The notes under the pieces are model-generated. The model saw nothing but the letters and a program-made list of their open reading frames with translations, made no database searches and was not told the DNA's origin. From positions 9,246,243 through 9,310,242 of the forward strand of contig NC_049907.1 in assembly GCF_001411555.2 (NCBI RefSeq): a DNA stretch of 64,000 nt, written 5' to 3'. Below are positions 23,961-37,531 of the stretch, in pieces; position 1 is the stretch's first letter; each line of letters starts with the position of its first letter. A program made the translations under genes and the position numbers. Source of the DNA: Juglans regia. Its lineage: Eukaryota; Streptophyta; Magnoliopsida; Fagales; Juglandaceae.

Positions 23961-25856
23961 TTGGGCCTAATTCCCTGCTTTATTAATACTATAAAGCATT
24001 GCATACTAACACATATATTCTCTTTATCTGACAGGCAATGGTGATGCAAGGTTATTTTGAGGTATTTCAACCTAGTTGTTCGAATGGTTATACTTTGCCT
24101 CAAAAAGGAATGCAGCTTGGGCTTCTCTTTAGCACAAGGTTCCTAGTGTCCCAACTTTGTTCCCTCTGATTTCAGTTGGATGCAAGTTTATGATAGGTCA
24201 CTTTACTTGGAAAATTCCACAAAGTCATATTACAGACCCGCTAGTAGCGAAAGGCCACCGGTGAGAAGAAATAGAGTTGATAGGAGGCCAATCCCTCATG
24301 CACGCAAACGAGAGGCGCAACCCAAATTAGGTCTTCCTCTCTCTCACACACACTCTCTCTCTCTCCTACTTTTTTAATACATAGGTTGTATTAAACATAT
24401 TTTATTTTTATTTTAGATCTTACTCTTAGATTGTTCTATACCGCAGGAAAAATTATATAAAAATGGAACAAAAAATATTTTATTATAGTTTTAGCTTTGC
24501 TTGGCCCCCTAAAACAAGTTCCTGGTTCCACCACTGCATATTTGTAACATGCAGGTTCAAAATTTGGACAATAAAGTAAATTTACTAATTATTATTATTT
24601 TAAAGTATTTATCTATTTATTTATTTCAGTTGTTTCATAAATATTTTTAAATCAATTATTAATTATGAATTAAGAGTCTGTCAAAATTTCTTTGTGTTTT
24701 CAAACGTGTTTAATTCAAACTGCACTTGTCCCATTACTCAAATTGCCAAGACCACTTCCTCCATGCTTATCCCTCTAATCTCGTGACCATACCAAGTCCC
24801 CCTCCCACCAGGAATTCTTAGAACCACTTCGTCTTAAACACATCAAACCCCGATCTCCATCTATATATTTTTCCCTCTGTCGACTCCTCAACACACTAAC
24901 ACAACAAACAACACAAACTCAATTAAGAAATTAGCCTCCGTTTCACATAAACAAATAGAGCCCAGGCAATCCATGCTTCTCCACCATCCCTTTCGAAGGA
25001 AACCCTAGTCGTGACTAGCATAGATCACCATCCAACTAAATCGCTTCCCATCTCTTTCGTGGTAAGTTCTCGTCGATCTACACACTTCCTCCACCTAATT
25101 CCTTCTCTGAAACCACCATCAAGACTAAATGTACTTTTGTTCTTTTCTTCTCTTGATATTTCGCCACAAACAAAGGCCTTTCACAGTGTTTCTGCCGTCG
25201 TCGATCTTCACCAAACCCACCATCAAACATTGTCCCTCTGTGAGCTGACACTCTCTCCTGCCTTGACCCTCTCCTTCTCGAGCTAACGGCACAGATCTCC
25301 AGCCGCTAGCCACCACTGTTACACTTCGGCATCCTCTCGGTAAGACGACGCCGATATCTCTATTTTCCTTCACCATCATTTTCTTCGGTCTAACAATATT
25401 TCTCTGCTTCCAAAGCTTTGTCGTTGCTGATCTCTGTCCAGCCACCCAGATTCGACGTCGCATGGCTTCTACTTTCTCTCACGGTAAGCCCGAGCACCTC
25501 ACTAATTCCCATGATGCCTTTCTTCTCCAGTGTTTGTCTATTTATGTTTTCGTGCATTTGTGTCGGATCTCCTTTACTTTCATTTCATCTTTGTCTAATA
25601 AAGCCATGCACCTCTTTGCATATCACCAAATTAATCTTCACACAATATATTTTAACTTCCATAAAAAGTCTCTAGAAGCGGAATCCTCATTGTTTGTGTA
25701 ATCTCATTTTTGCCCTTTTGGTTTTGACGTGTATCACCATTTCTATCTTAGTTCCGTTTTTCCATAAAGTCTTTCATGCTTTTTAGTTGATTACAAAACT
25801 ACCATTTGAGCTTTTGTCATTTATGAACCTTCCCATAAGTCCTACAAGCTTTTTGA
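23961..25856. other. Unclassified sequence, LTR-like in part
   Basis: No gene is supported. From about 24700 to 25480 there is a TATA-like element (CTATATATTTTTCCCTC, near 24862), C-rich leader-like sequence and several gtaag sites, a texture similar to the left part of the solo LTR at 16645. It could be another LTR remnant. Short frames have no family motif. Confidence 0.3.
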
Positions 25857-26068
25857 TTTTTTTTTTTTTAAAGAAGAGCAGGAAGTCACATGTTCAAGAG
25901 TAACCTCCTCCCAAATTTATTAATAATGCCCTCACTTATGGCAGAGGAATACCGTGATAACAAGAAAGGGACCAAGGGAAAACCCATCAGGACCGCAACC
26001 AAGAAAACAAATCTATGGCAATCTTATGTCTGGACAAAGAAAACAAAAACCACAAATACCAGAAAAAA

Positions 26069-29000
26069 CTAAACTCTTAGAGATGAAAGGCCTAAGAAAT
26101 CCAAACGGAGCAAACCACGAAGAGTCCGCAGCAAAGCGCAATTATTAGAAAAAGCCAAGTCGGCGCCTGAGGCACCTTCCTTGGCTAACCAGTCCGCCCC
26201 CATATTACCTCCATGGAACACATGTTGAAACCGGCAATGAAGAGTGCGAGTCAAACCAATAAGTTCTTCCCAAAAATCCTCTAGATACCACACACTACAA
26301 TACCCTCTCATCCACAAGAAAGAACCACCATCGAATCCATTTCTACTATCACATTAGAAATATGTAATGTATTACAAAATCTCAAACCTTGAAGGAGCGC
26401 CAAAAGTTCCGCTTTGTTTTTGGAACTGAAATCAATAGGGGAGGCATAAGCCTTGACAAGACATCCTGAATCATTCCAAATAACCCCACCAATGCCACAA
26501 GATCCCGAGTTTCTGAGACTACTGCCATCCGTGTTCAATTTGTACCATCTTGACGGCAGCTTAATCCAGTTAACCAATTTGCAACAAGGAGCTTTGGGCA
26601 CAATTGGTTTAATCCGCAAGGCCTCTAAAATCTTACCATCCCGATGAGACAAACGCATAGGATTCTTTGCCACATGACAAAGGGAACCAAGCCACACACA
26701 AATAGACTGAACAACAACTTCATAAGTTTCTCGAATACCTTCCATTCTAGCAAGGCATCTTCTCCTCCATAAGCGCCAAGTAATAATGATGGGAATGATG
26801 CCAACTATAAAACCCACCTGAGAGGAAGAGATAGCACGCCTAGACCAACTTCCAAAATTTTGTTTCCAAGATCTGCCAAGGGGAATACCAAACAGAGTGC
26901 CAAAAAAAGACCATACTTTATGAGGAAAATCACCCTCAAAGAGCACGTGGTTAATATTTTTAATATGGCCTATATTACAACAATCACATTTAGAAACAAG
27001 GGGAATACCAAAACGGCACAATCACTCATCCACACTCAAGGCCATATGCCAAGCCCTCCAAAACTGAATAGACATTTTTAAAGGAAGACTTTTATGCCAA
27101 ATCCAATCATGCCAGTCAAGAAAAGAACCTTTGATATGAATACAATGCCAAGCAGATTTGGTAGAGAACATACTTGTCTCCATCGGAGTCCAAACTAGAA
27201 TGTCTTTTCCGGAATTAGGCCCAGATAAAGAGACTAAACTCTCATCTACCTTCTCCTGCCCAACCAAATTCTCTAGAAAATCCACATCCCAACTATCCAA
27301 CAGTCTACACTCTTTAACTTTTAGCAGGGGTGAACCCACTAATGGCATCTCATTAATGAGTAGACCATTATCCCTCCATTTGTCATACAAGAAAAAAAAA
27401 ATCTCTCATTCTCTAATCTTCCATTTAGAATTATTCAACAAACACAGGATACAATGAGCAACCATTCTCCAGAATCTTTCGTGACCTCTATTAAAGCCCA
27501 AGGCTTCGAACCCACATATTTTTCTTTGAAAAAATTAGCCCATAGAGAATTATCTTGTATAAGGTTCCAAGCAAAACACATATGTAAGACTTTCTACATG
27601 TCATGAAGATGCCGTAATGTCATGAAGATGCTGTAACCTAAGACCACCTTCTTCCACAGGTTTGCAAACATGTTTCCAAGCCACCCATTTCTTTTTCTCC
27701 TGCCCTTCGGATTCTCCCCAAAAGAAAGAGCTCATCAATCTATGAATATTGTTAATGGTAGCTTAAGGGACCTGTAAAATAGCAAAGAGGTGAATCGTCA
27801 TGCTAGATATAACATGCCTTAACAGAACTAGTTTACCACCAGTAGAAAGTAGCCTCATTTTCCAACCATCGATTTTTTGCCTAACTTTATTCACCATGCC
27901 CTCCAGATGAGATTGCTTAAGACGCCCAATAATAATCGGCACTCCTAGATATTTGAAAGGAAAATTTCCCTCCATGAACTCAGTACAACGTAAAAGTCTA
28001 TGCTTGCGTATAGGGGAAATATTATTCGAACAATACAGCGTTGATTTCTGAATATTGATAGCCTGACCCGACCATCTCTCATATTGACTCATAATGTTTT
28101 GAAGTGCTCGGACCGATCTCTGGTTTCCATTGGAGAAAATCATTATATCATCAGCATACATCAAATGAGACACAATTGGCATACCTTGGGCTTCAAAAAA
28201 TTGACCAAATTCATTTTCCATCATACTAGCATGAATCATCCTGGAAATGACCTCTTACTGAATAATAAACAAGTAAGGTGACAAAGGATCCCCTTGACGA
28301 AGACCACGACCACTTGGAAAGAAACCCTTGACCGTACCATTCATCATAACTAAATACCAAGGTCTTGAAATACAAGAATGCACCAAATCACAAAATTCAG
28401 AAGAAAATCCAAACTTGCGCAAAACTGCAATAAAAAAGGCCCAATCCACACGATCATAGGCTTTCGCCATATCCACTTGCAACATAATATTGCCCCCATG
28501 AGTACGTTTGTTAATAGAATGAACCATTTCCTGGGTAAGACTAATATTTTCAAAGATACTCCTTCCAAGAATAAAGGCTCCTTCCTCCGAAGATATCAGG
28601 AGAGGCAGGAGACTTGTTAATCTATTCACAATAATCTTGGAGCAAGTTTTATAAAAAATAAAGCAAAGACTAATGGGGCAAAATTTATTAAAACCTGTAG
28701 GCGAATCCACCTTTGGTATTAAAACCAAAAATGAGGCTGTCAAGAACCTTGGAAGATGATTGGACATAAAGAATTCCAAAACTGCATTCCACACATCAAC
28801 TTTTATAGAAACCCGAACTAAAACCATCAAGACCCGGAGCACTTTGAGGCAGAATGGAAGACAAGGACTCAAAAACTTCCTCTATAGAAGGCGCACGAAG
28901 CAGTGAGACATTCTCCTCCTCTGAGATGACTGAATCAATTAGTTGTTCCAGTCTAGGTGGCTCAACCAATTGCTCCCCTTAAAGGAAAGAAGAAAAATAC

Positions 29001-30178
29001 TCCACTGCCCCTTGATGTATGCTTTCCAGAGTCTCATAAACCGCCACATTCAATCGCATTTCCAACATTCTTTTTCTCCTCTTATTAGCAAGGCAAGCAT
29101 GAAAAAACTTAGAATTTCGATCACCATCCACCTTCTATTTTAATTTTGCCATTTGTGCCAATCGCATCTCTTCCCATCGCTGCTAGCTTGCAAGATCCTA
29201 GACTACCATATGTAAATCTTTCTACAAATTTTCCTTCCAATTAACTAGAAGCTGTTGCTCAATCTCCTCAACCTATTTTTCCAGAGCATCAATACGCCCC
29301 AATGTATGCCCAAAGACCCTTTTATTCCATTCCCTTAACACCACCTTAGTCTACATTAATTTTCTAGTCAAAATCTAAAAAGCCGAACCCTCCACCCGAA
29401 AGGCCCAACCTGTTTGAACAAAGTCCAAAAAGCTATGATGGTCCACCCACATCTGTTGAAAACAAAAAGGGGCGGGGCCATAGAAGAAAGGATCCTTCTT
29501 AAGCTCAATAAACATGGGAGCATGATCTGAAGTAGAACGAGGCAAATATGGACAATTAGCATTTGAAAAAAGCATGGGAGGAACTTCCATGAGAGCACGA
29601 TCAAGACGTGCCCATGAACGGGCAAGCCCCGATTGCCCATTACACCATGTAAACGTACTTCCTTTCGTAGCCATTTCCATCAGACCCCCTTGGTGAATCC
29701 AATTATTAAAATCCTCCATAGCCATGCTAGGCCGAGGCCTACCTAGCCTCATTTCCGAATCATTACGGATAATATTAAAATCACCAACAAACACACAAGG
29801 ATGTGATCCCTAATTTTGAAAACTGAGATCATCCCAAAGGAGTCATCTTTCCGCCATGTTACATTTAGCATAAATCACAGTGAGCAAGAACATCTTAGCT
29901 CCTTCAGCTACTAGCATAGAAATAAATTGCATTCCCATCTGAGCCACATGCACCACATAAATACTATTCCAAAAAATCCATATTTTACCCCCATCATCCC
30001 CATTAGAAATGACACTATCAAAATTCAAACAACGTGTCAATTTACGAGCTTCCTCTAAATTTTGAAAAGGTTCTAAAAGAGCAATAACTTTCGATTTCAA
30101 CTTTCCAATCAACTTCTTTACTCTACTCCTGGAGGTCCTAATCCCTCTAATATTCCACACAAAAATGGAATCAATCAT
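26069..30178 (-). pseudogene. LINE ORF2: endonuclease, RT, zinc-binding, RNase H
   Basis: The endonuclease begins at 30178 with FVWNIRGIRTSRSR and LEPFQN, then VGDFNIIRN (29790) and STSDHAP (29530). Reverse transcriptase appears at 28872-28255 (QVDMAKAYDRVDW, GRGLRQGDPLSPYLF) and at 28239-27763, where MYADDIMIF carries the catalytic Asp pair. The zf-RVT block is at 27390-26900 (CDCCNIGHIKNINHVLF). RNase H is at about 26560-26069 (LNTDGSSLRNSG, NKAELLAL, VEMDSMVV, GADWLAKEG), with the four acidic residues visible. At least six breaks separate the pieces, so it is inactive. Confidence 0.88.
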
Positions 30179-30482
30179 TAAGTAGGATTTGAAAATCTGG
30201 CATGAACCCGAGATGAACTTCGCATTTTAACAAACATCTTTTTCTTATATTTCTTCTTACCTTCATTGGCCTCAGACTCCGTAAGATGCTCTTTATCCTA
30301 CGGGAAGACCTCTGATTGAAAATCTGGTTCAGGTTCTGAAACAGTATTCTCCAACACAAGCATCTTTGCCCTAGAAACCTCAGCATGCTCCTCCACCCCA
30401 AGTGGTTCATTCTGCACCACGCACATATCACTCACCTTAAACAGTTCCCCCCCGCCCCTCACTGGGCAAAATCATCGGGGTT

Positions 30483-31627
30483 TCAAGAGTCTGTTGTGTG
30501 CACCCAACCATTAAATTTTTCCCCCATGCTAGCACCCGTAGCATTCGCAACATGAATTGGAAGAACTTGTTCTATTTCAGTTACCTTACCACCCTTTATT
30601 TCAGTAGTAATCATGCAAACACCTTGAGGAACAATGTCACCCCCTGGCGCAACGTCTTCCTCTATTAACAACAAAACCGAAACAACTTCTTTCTCAGGGA
30701 ATACCATATCATCACCCACTGACTCAGATAGACGAGCAGCGTCAAACGATATCATCTCTTCGACCACAACACCCTCTGTTTCCAAGCCATTCACCAATGT
30801 TTCTTCTACAGCACAATCAGATTTATCCACAATAACAGATACAGTTTGCACCGGTTCTGCCCCAGGTTCTTCAATAGCCTTGATACCTCTTCATGACCTT
30901 TCTTTCCAACCCAAGACTGCCCATTCCTCTTAGATTTTCCTGCTCTACGTGTTCGTGAATTATGCCCCTGCATCTTGCACGTAGCACAATATGCAGGAAG
31001 AGTCTCGTACATGACTTCTTGTTTGCGACTAGCAGGCAAACCCAGAGCCCCTATCCAGAAATGAGTCAAGGGCATTTTCGCTGCATCCACTTCCACGGAT
31101 AAACGTGCTCCATCCGTTCTCGTTGCACAATGAGTCGGATTATCTTGACGTATAAACTTCCCAATAGGCGCCATGATTATTTTCAAAAAAGCTTCACGGT
31201 AGAAGTTTGGAGGAAGACCCAGAAGAGAAAGTCAAACCAGCACCCTCGACGGCTCCTCATGCTCATTAAATTCTGAAGACCAGCGAAAGGCATGGTAGAA
31301 ACTTCCATTAATTTCACATACATCCCTCGATAAAGCCTTAGTAAAATCGGCTTCATTAGCCATTCGAATGAAAACGTTCTGAGGACGCCACATGGAGGAA
31401 ACCATCGGTATGGCTAAAAGGCCCCAACGACTATAAATGAACGCACGCACGGCTTCCAGCAAAGGGTGTTGCTTTAAAAACTTGAGGACCACATAGTATC
31501 TGAAGGGTCCTGCAGAACGTTCAATCTCATCTTTGGTGAACTGAAAGTAGACCTCACCGTCTACCATCTTCGGAGGATGAGGCGGCAACGCCATCTCAAG
31601 GATGGGCTGTGGAACAGCAGCCACCAA
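30483..31627 (-). pseudogene. LINE ORF1 (DUF4283 nucleic-acid-binding type)
   Basis: The N-terminal piece (31627-31232) contains PFRYYVVLKFLKQHP and WGLLAIPMVSSMWRPQNVFI, the DUF4283 pattern of plant LINE ORF1. The next piece (31186-30806) has LPAYCATCKMQGHNSRT, a CCHC-like knuckle whose last Cys is replaced. A third piece (30851-30483) is acidic and variable. Frameshifts divide them. Confidence 0.75.
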
Positions 31628-31740
31628 GAAGGCTGACCTGAGCCTCCATCAACGGCATGCAGCCTCTTGGGGAGAACCAAAACGTGCGGCTAGAAAACGA
31701 AAACCCTATTCACCTGTAGAGGGAAGAAAGGGTAAAACCG

Positions 31741-33248
31741 AAAAATACCCTCTTCTTTTCCAAATATTGATAAAAATAAGTTTATTTTAAAATAATGTCC
31801 TCCAACCTTTTCGACTCCACTTTTCAACTTTTGCAAAAAGTTTCTTCAAATCTTTGGAGTTGGACGTTTTAGCTTTTGTGTGGGCATGGCAAAATATTTT
31901 TAAAATGGATCTCTTTACGTCGGCCTATTTTTACTTACAAATGTAATATGTTGACTTGGTTTTGATTTGGTACTTGTTGCATATAGTTGACACTAATACC
32001 TTGCATACATTTTAAATTATATTAAGTGTTCATTTATGATTTGATTATGATAATAAATTACAAGGATTTGAATGTTAAGTATAATCAAGTTTATTCAGAG
32101 AATGAATTCCCAATGTTTATTTTATTGGATTTTGATAAAATTATTATGCTATATTATTAATTGGAAAATAAATGAATATGTTGTGACTTTTGAATCATAT
32201 TATTATTTCCTAATTTTAGTAGATATCAGAATATTTATTAAATTATTCCAATTAAATTATTCTCTATGATATCCATTTAATTAAATAGAATCTCACGACA
32301 TTTCTTTAGGAAATTAGTAACATATGATATTTTGTATAAGTAACAATCTACAAAGTGAGATTTTGAAATTTGTGATACAGTGTAAGTAATTTGATCACAA
32401 ATTAGGATCATCATAATTTAACTTATATAAATTATTATTAGAGTCAGTTCTTTGATAGGCATTTTTTATGTACCACTCATGTTCTATGCAAGCATGTCAC
32501 CAAACACAACACATGATCATGTCATTCAACATCATATTTAGATTCAGGAATTTACAGTTATTTATCTCAATATGATATCATGCATTTCACGTTGTATAAG
32601 ACATGTAAGTTATCTTAAGTTCAAGTGCAATATAAGATCAGATCAGTTTAATCAGATGACCATTCAGATGCATGATACCAATACAGTTTCAGGGTGAATG
32701 TGCAAGCCACAAACTCTAGCATGGTCCACTATAGTATGCCAGAATACTATCAAAGACTCCCCTTGCTGCAATGGAATGTGGGGCCGGTGCACAACCATAC
32801 GGTTAAGTGTGTTGGCCAATCAGTTAAGTCAGATCAGTGAGTTAAATCAAATCAGTTAGTTAATTTAGATAAATTAGTCATGCATAGCATCAGCATGAAC
32901 AATCATCATTTAAACTCTCAGCATGAAAATTTTTATAAAAAATCTAATATTTATTACGTTTACGTTGTGATGAATTTCTTGCTCAATATTTGACTTATTT
33001 TAATTTATGTTTTTAACCACCTAGGTGAAGATGATAAATACGAGCAGGCAGACTAGAATTAGATGGAGTAGCTAATTTAATTTCAAACTTCTTAGAATAA
33101 AATTATTTTTATGACATAAATTTTATTCAATTTATTCACTGAATATTTTTTAAAGACGTTTTATTAGAAAATTCTTTTGAGAATCAGTGGTGATTGCACA
33201 ATATTCTAATTACGATAGTGAGAATTATACTTTCCTTTGGGAATATAC
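31741..33248. other. AT-rich spacer, possible LTR remnant
   Basis: No gene is seen. The block 32460-33060 (many gatca/atcag repeats, then accacctaggtgaagatgat) resembles the 3' part of a plant Ty3 LTR in style but has no defined ends. Confidence 0.3.
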
Positions 33249-33340
33249 GGACTTCAAGGTAGAGATGTGATCATGGGAAATATCTTTTTGGAATTCTAAC
33301 CAAAGATTTTCTCAGTGCACAAAATTGTAATAGAGCAGTA
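33249..33340. repeat. Scrap of chitinase 3' flank (lost tandem unit)
   Basis: GGACTTCAAGGTAGAGATGT and TTCTAACCAAAGATTTTCTC here match sequence downstream of both complete chitinase genes (about 19640-19710 and 46575-46645). No chitinase body follows; unit 2 starts 340 bp later. This suggests a further tandem copy that was deleted. Confidence 0.55.
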
Positions 33341-34394
33341 CTCTAGTTGTATTAAATTGAGATAAAATTTAAGAATTAAATAAAATGTAAATAGAATATA
33401 TTATATTATTATTTTTTTAATTTAAAAAAGTTAAATTATCTATTTTATTTTATATAAAAATTTTAAAAAATTATAATAATTAAATTAAATCAGATAAGAT
33501 GCATGAAAAAACAAAAGAGACCTGGACACGATTTGCTCGAGTACCCCATGAAATTGTTTCAATGTCTGTGAAATAGTATTTCAAAGAAATTATTTTAATT
33601 TCTTCAACCCAATTTACAAAGTGCATTTCTGTCAATACAATTGATGTTTTCCAACTAATCACGGTTTATACTTTACAAACCATATTTCTCTTCATATTCA
33701 CTTCGGTGCACGTGTCACAATGCCGCTATTTCTGCAATATTATTATATGATTTAATATCGCTTGCAGTTTATGTTCACAGATCATGTAAAGTCAAGTCGA
33801 ACACGGTTTGTTAAATTAAATGGATCAGATTTTCAAATTTTAATACCATCCATTTAAATAATCAGTTGTATCGAGTTATTTATTTTATCAATTTAATAAT
33901 TAAATAAAAATTGATCAATATGACACTACTCATTTTTATTTATTTAATTTAAATAGATTGAACTAGCCCGCGTGACCCATTTGACTTGATTAACACAATT
34001 TCACATTAAAGTTAAAATCTATATTTATTAATAACCACAATATCTCCAAAAATATAATAAAACTACATATTAAAAAAATATCAATATGTTTCATATTTTA
34101 ACCTACAATAAAATCAATATTACAAGCCCAATAATAACAAATATGAGCATTGGTCTAGAACTACGGTCCCAACAATAAAAATATAAGCATATTAAAAAAT
34201 AGCAATATTACAATCTAACAATAATAAAATTATAATTTTGAAATAAAATTTAAACGAGTTATTGTGTATTGACATGTTTATTATTCGTGTCTTAATGAGT
34301 CAATCTGTTTTGACTTGAAGCCATTTATATCAAATCTAAACCCACTAATTTCGTGTCGCGGATCGTGTCATATATTGTCATCCTTACTAGGGTT

Positions 34395-37100
34395 GAAAAT
34401 CGAACCGGTTGGTTCGGTTTTGGTCCAAAATCGAAACTGACAGACTAGAAACTTTACACCTCCAAAATTGACCAAATTGGCCATAGAGAGAAGAAAACCA
34501 GCTAGATTAGTTTCGATCGGTTTTCAGCCGATTCAGTGGTTTGGAGGTCGGTTTGGGCCCTTTTTAAGAATTTTTGTTTACCTCATGTCTAGATTATTTT
34601 GGGCCTTTTCTTTGTTTTAAAAATCCTAATTTCATGTAGTGGGATTTTAAAGCCCATTTGTACTATTCAAGTTTCATTTTAATTTTAATATCATTTATAA
34701 TGTTAGGTTAAAAAAACAAATTAAAAATAGTAAAATAGTAACTAGTAAGTACATATTCATATACTAGATAACTAAAAAATAAAAACAACTCCACTAAATG
34801 TTTAATACACATTATAAATAAAAATAAATTTTACTAAGTAACAATGAAATTAAAAAAACATAAGATAAATAAAATGGCAACGGTTCTTGTCATCTTGATT
34901 CTTCACTCTTTCTACTTCAGCATTCAATTTTCAATAGTTGTGATGTTTAATTGTGCGCCCAACTCTATGTAGAAACTTAAATAAGAATAAAACATGAAAT
35001 ATTAGTGAATTTGGATGATTAAAAATACTAAGAATAAATTATAAAAACAAATGGAAGTTGAATTATCAAAACATTACTCGATTCTACCAAGAAGCACTCC
35101 AAATTATCTACGGACACTAAAAATATCATTTGGTGTTGACGGATGTTTCAACCAATTGTGAGCACAAATAAGAGCTTCAACGGTTCTTGGAGCCAACAAA
35201 CTCTGAAAGGGATTAAGTACAAGACTTCTCACACTAAATGTTGACTCGGATGCTACCGTGGAAATAGGCATGGCCAACAAGTCTCATGCAATCCTCTCAA
35301 GTATAGGATAGTTAGGCTTATTAATTTTCCAACAAATCAACAAGTTAAAAGATGGGCTGAGTGCCTCACAACCATTTAATAAATAACTGTCTCACACTCG
35401 ACACCAACTATTCAACATGAGTCTCATCATGAGTTTTCTTCAAATGAAAACTAAGAAGCCCTAACTTGCTACTTAGATCAAGCACAACTACAATCAACAT
35501 CAACAAGGTCATCCTATCTAATAACTTCCAATACTTAATATATTTCATTCTCATGCTTGTGGCTATACTCATCAAACAATTATTATCATTTTGGCTCTGC
35601 CTAATCAGCTCTTTATGGAGTTTATAAATCTCTAGAAAATTGGTATTGGCATTTACATATAAAGATCCAGAAAATCTCATAGTGGCATCATTTAACATTT
35701 TTAAAAATTTACAAGCACCTATACTGTCTCCCACTCCCCAACTTTAGGAGACCCCATGTGTCAATCACCAAAGTAAGAGGAAATTGTAATCCCCACTCTA
35801 TTCGACCTAAAGCCTTATCAAACTTCTCAGCCGCCCTCAACATCATGTAAGTTGAGTTCCATCGAGTTGGTACATCAAGAGACAACATTTTCTTACAATC
35901 AATTTTCTCTTTTTTCTACATATCTCTTAAACTTATCTAATCTTGTACGGGAGGGCGCACATATCTAACCATATCTCTAAACATTGTGATGGTTTCATTA
36001 CACTCAATAAACCCTCATTCACAATAAAGTTCAAAATATGAACACAACATTTCAAGTCCTTATACTTTCTTCCAACACATTCCCTGTAAAAAAACTACCT
36101 AAAATATGGAATTACAATATCATTTAAGCTAATATTAACAGTTACAGTCAACATCCTGACATACCTCCCAATAGTATCCCTTTGATGAGTAGGGATTAAA
36201 TCAAAACTAATGATTTTTTGTGCAATTTTCAATCACTATAATTAAGATTTTGTACTAATGTCTATGTATTAATAGTCAATGAAATCCTTATACCACCATC
36301 TTGAAACAATTTTTTGAGCTTTCCCTTTTTTAATGCAAACAAATTCATAAAATCTCTTGCAACTGTGATGCGATGTGACACTTTAATTTGAGATTCAAGA
36401 GACTGACACAACTTCCTAAATCCTTGCCTTTCAACAATTCTAAATGCAACTCATATGTAATTATCATGCCTGCAATTAACAATCTCACAGCCCTAAACTA
36501 TACTTGTGGGTTACAAAATTTCTCATTCTATTACCACCACTATCTCCAACCCCTCCCTCGAGTGTTGTCTCACCCACCAATATTCTTTTATACCTATCCA
36601 AAGGCTTGTGTTTATGAGAATTTTTAGGACATGAAGACAAATGATTTTGTGTGGTTGAAGTTTCTTTTTGAGTGGCAAGTGTACATCTTATCATAATAAT
36701 TACACTTAGCCTTAAGGTCATCTACCTAACAACCATCCACCTTCGTAAAACGGTCCCAAACAACTAATGGATTCTTCCCCGTCTGTTTCTTAGGAAGTGG
36801 ACAAGTATTGGTCCTGATATTTAGATATCTCTCAAATCATCTCCCAAGTTAATAGTCAGATTGTTTGAATCAACATCAATTGGAGTTGAAAAAAAATCCA
36901 TCTAACATTTGAAATACATAAATAATTACAAAACATTAAAAAAAAACAACATAACACAATTATACAACAGTTAGTTTGCAACATGGCAGACATCACAAGT
37001 CTAAAACTCTAATCTAAATTTTAGTTCGCTCAACTTTTCACAATTTACATGAAAACAATTTCACAATACAATTAGAACATAATAAATTAACAATAATAAT
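34395..37100 (-). mobile_element. Decayed hAT transposon, unit 2 copy
   Basis: Collinear with the element at 3733-6480. Left terminus TAGGGTTGAAAATCGAACC at about 34395. Right end not defined. Subterminal ggttcgg repeats are clearer than in unit 1. Confidence 0.7.
35080..36721 (-). pseudogene. hAT transposase pseudogene (unit 2)
   Basis: The longest piece (35734-35408) reads MLNDATMRFSGSLYVNAN, then MRMKYIKYWKLLDRMTLL and VVVLDLSSKLGLLSFHL, the conserved core before the C-terminal dimerisation region of hAT transposases (usually KYW ... VLDPR.K). The BED-finger remnant is at 36721-36600. Stops and frameshifts differ from unit 1, so both copies decayed further after the duplication. Confidence 0.78.
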
Positions 37101-37402
37101 TTTTTCTTGCAAAACAAATACTAAACTGAACATGTAGCACACTCACAATGACAAAAACTCTTCCCATTGGACCGTGTCTGCACGATCCAAATACTCGTGT
37201 ATAACCAACTGTTCCCCCGAATAGTTCATACACCGAAAACAAAAGCATTTAGTTAGACATTATAGTCTTCCTCAAGACAATTTATAAATGCTCTCTCTCG
37301 ACCACACCCAACCCCAAAAAAGACAACAGAGAATTCTCCCTTAAGTTTTCTGTTTGATGTAGAGTGATAGAGAGAGAGAGAGAGGAAATGAGGGAGTTAA
37401 AA

Positions 37403-37531
37403 ATGGATGATGATTCCATCTCCAGCCTCCTTTGTCAAGTAAGCGAGACTTGTTTAGATGACGAGCTGGAAGAGGACACGTTCATTGACTTTTCGATTTA
37501 CGATGATGATGAAGATGAGTACATGGACACG
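37403..37531 (+). pseudogene. Cyclin D (CYCD5-like) N-terminal fragment, unit 2
   Basis: From ATG 37403: MDDDSISSLLCQVSETC, LDDELEEDTFIDFSIYDDD, then EDEYMDT and a stop at the LTR edge. The frame is intact up to the LTR, unlike unit 1. The retinoblastoma-binding LxCxE motif is damaged (LLCQV in place of LLCQE). No cyclin box follows. An in-frame upstream ATG at 37388 is also possible (MRELKMDDD). Confidence 0.65.

Larger units (their letters stand above)
25857..31740 (-). mobile_element. Near full-length LINE (plant L1 type), broken
   Basis: On the minus strand the element runs from ORF1 (DUF4283-like, zinc knuckle) through ORF2 (endonuclease, reverse transcriptase, zf-RVT, RNase H) to an A-tail seen as T-run 25857-25870. 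At about 5.9 kb it keeps all expected domains in order, so it inserted nearly complete and then decayed by stops and frameshifts. It lies between the two chitinase units. Matching target-site duplications were looked for at both ends but not found. Confidence 0.88.

Noticed and set aside
25857..31740. Target-site duplication of the large LINE
   Set aside because: Flanks at both ends were compared by eye and no convincing direct repeat was found.
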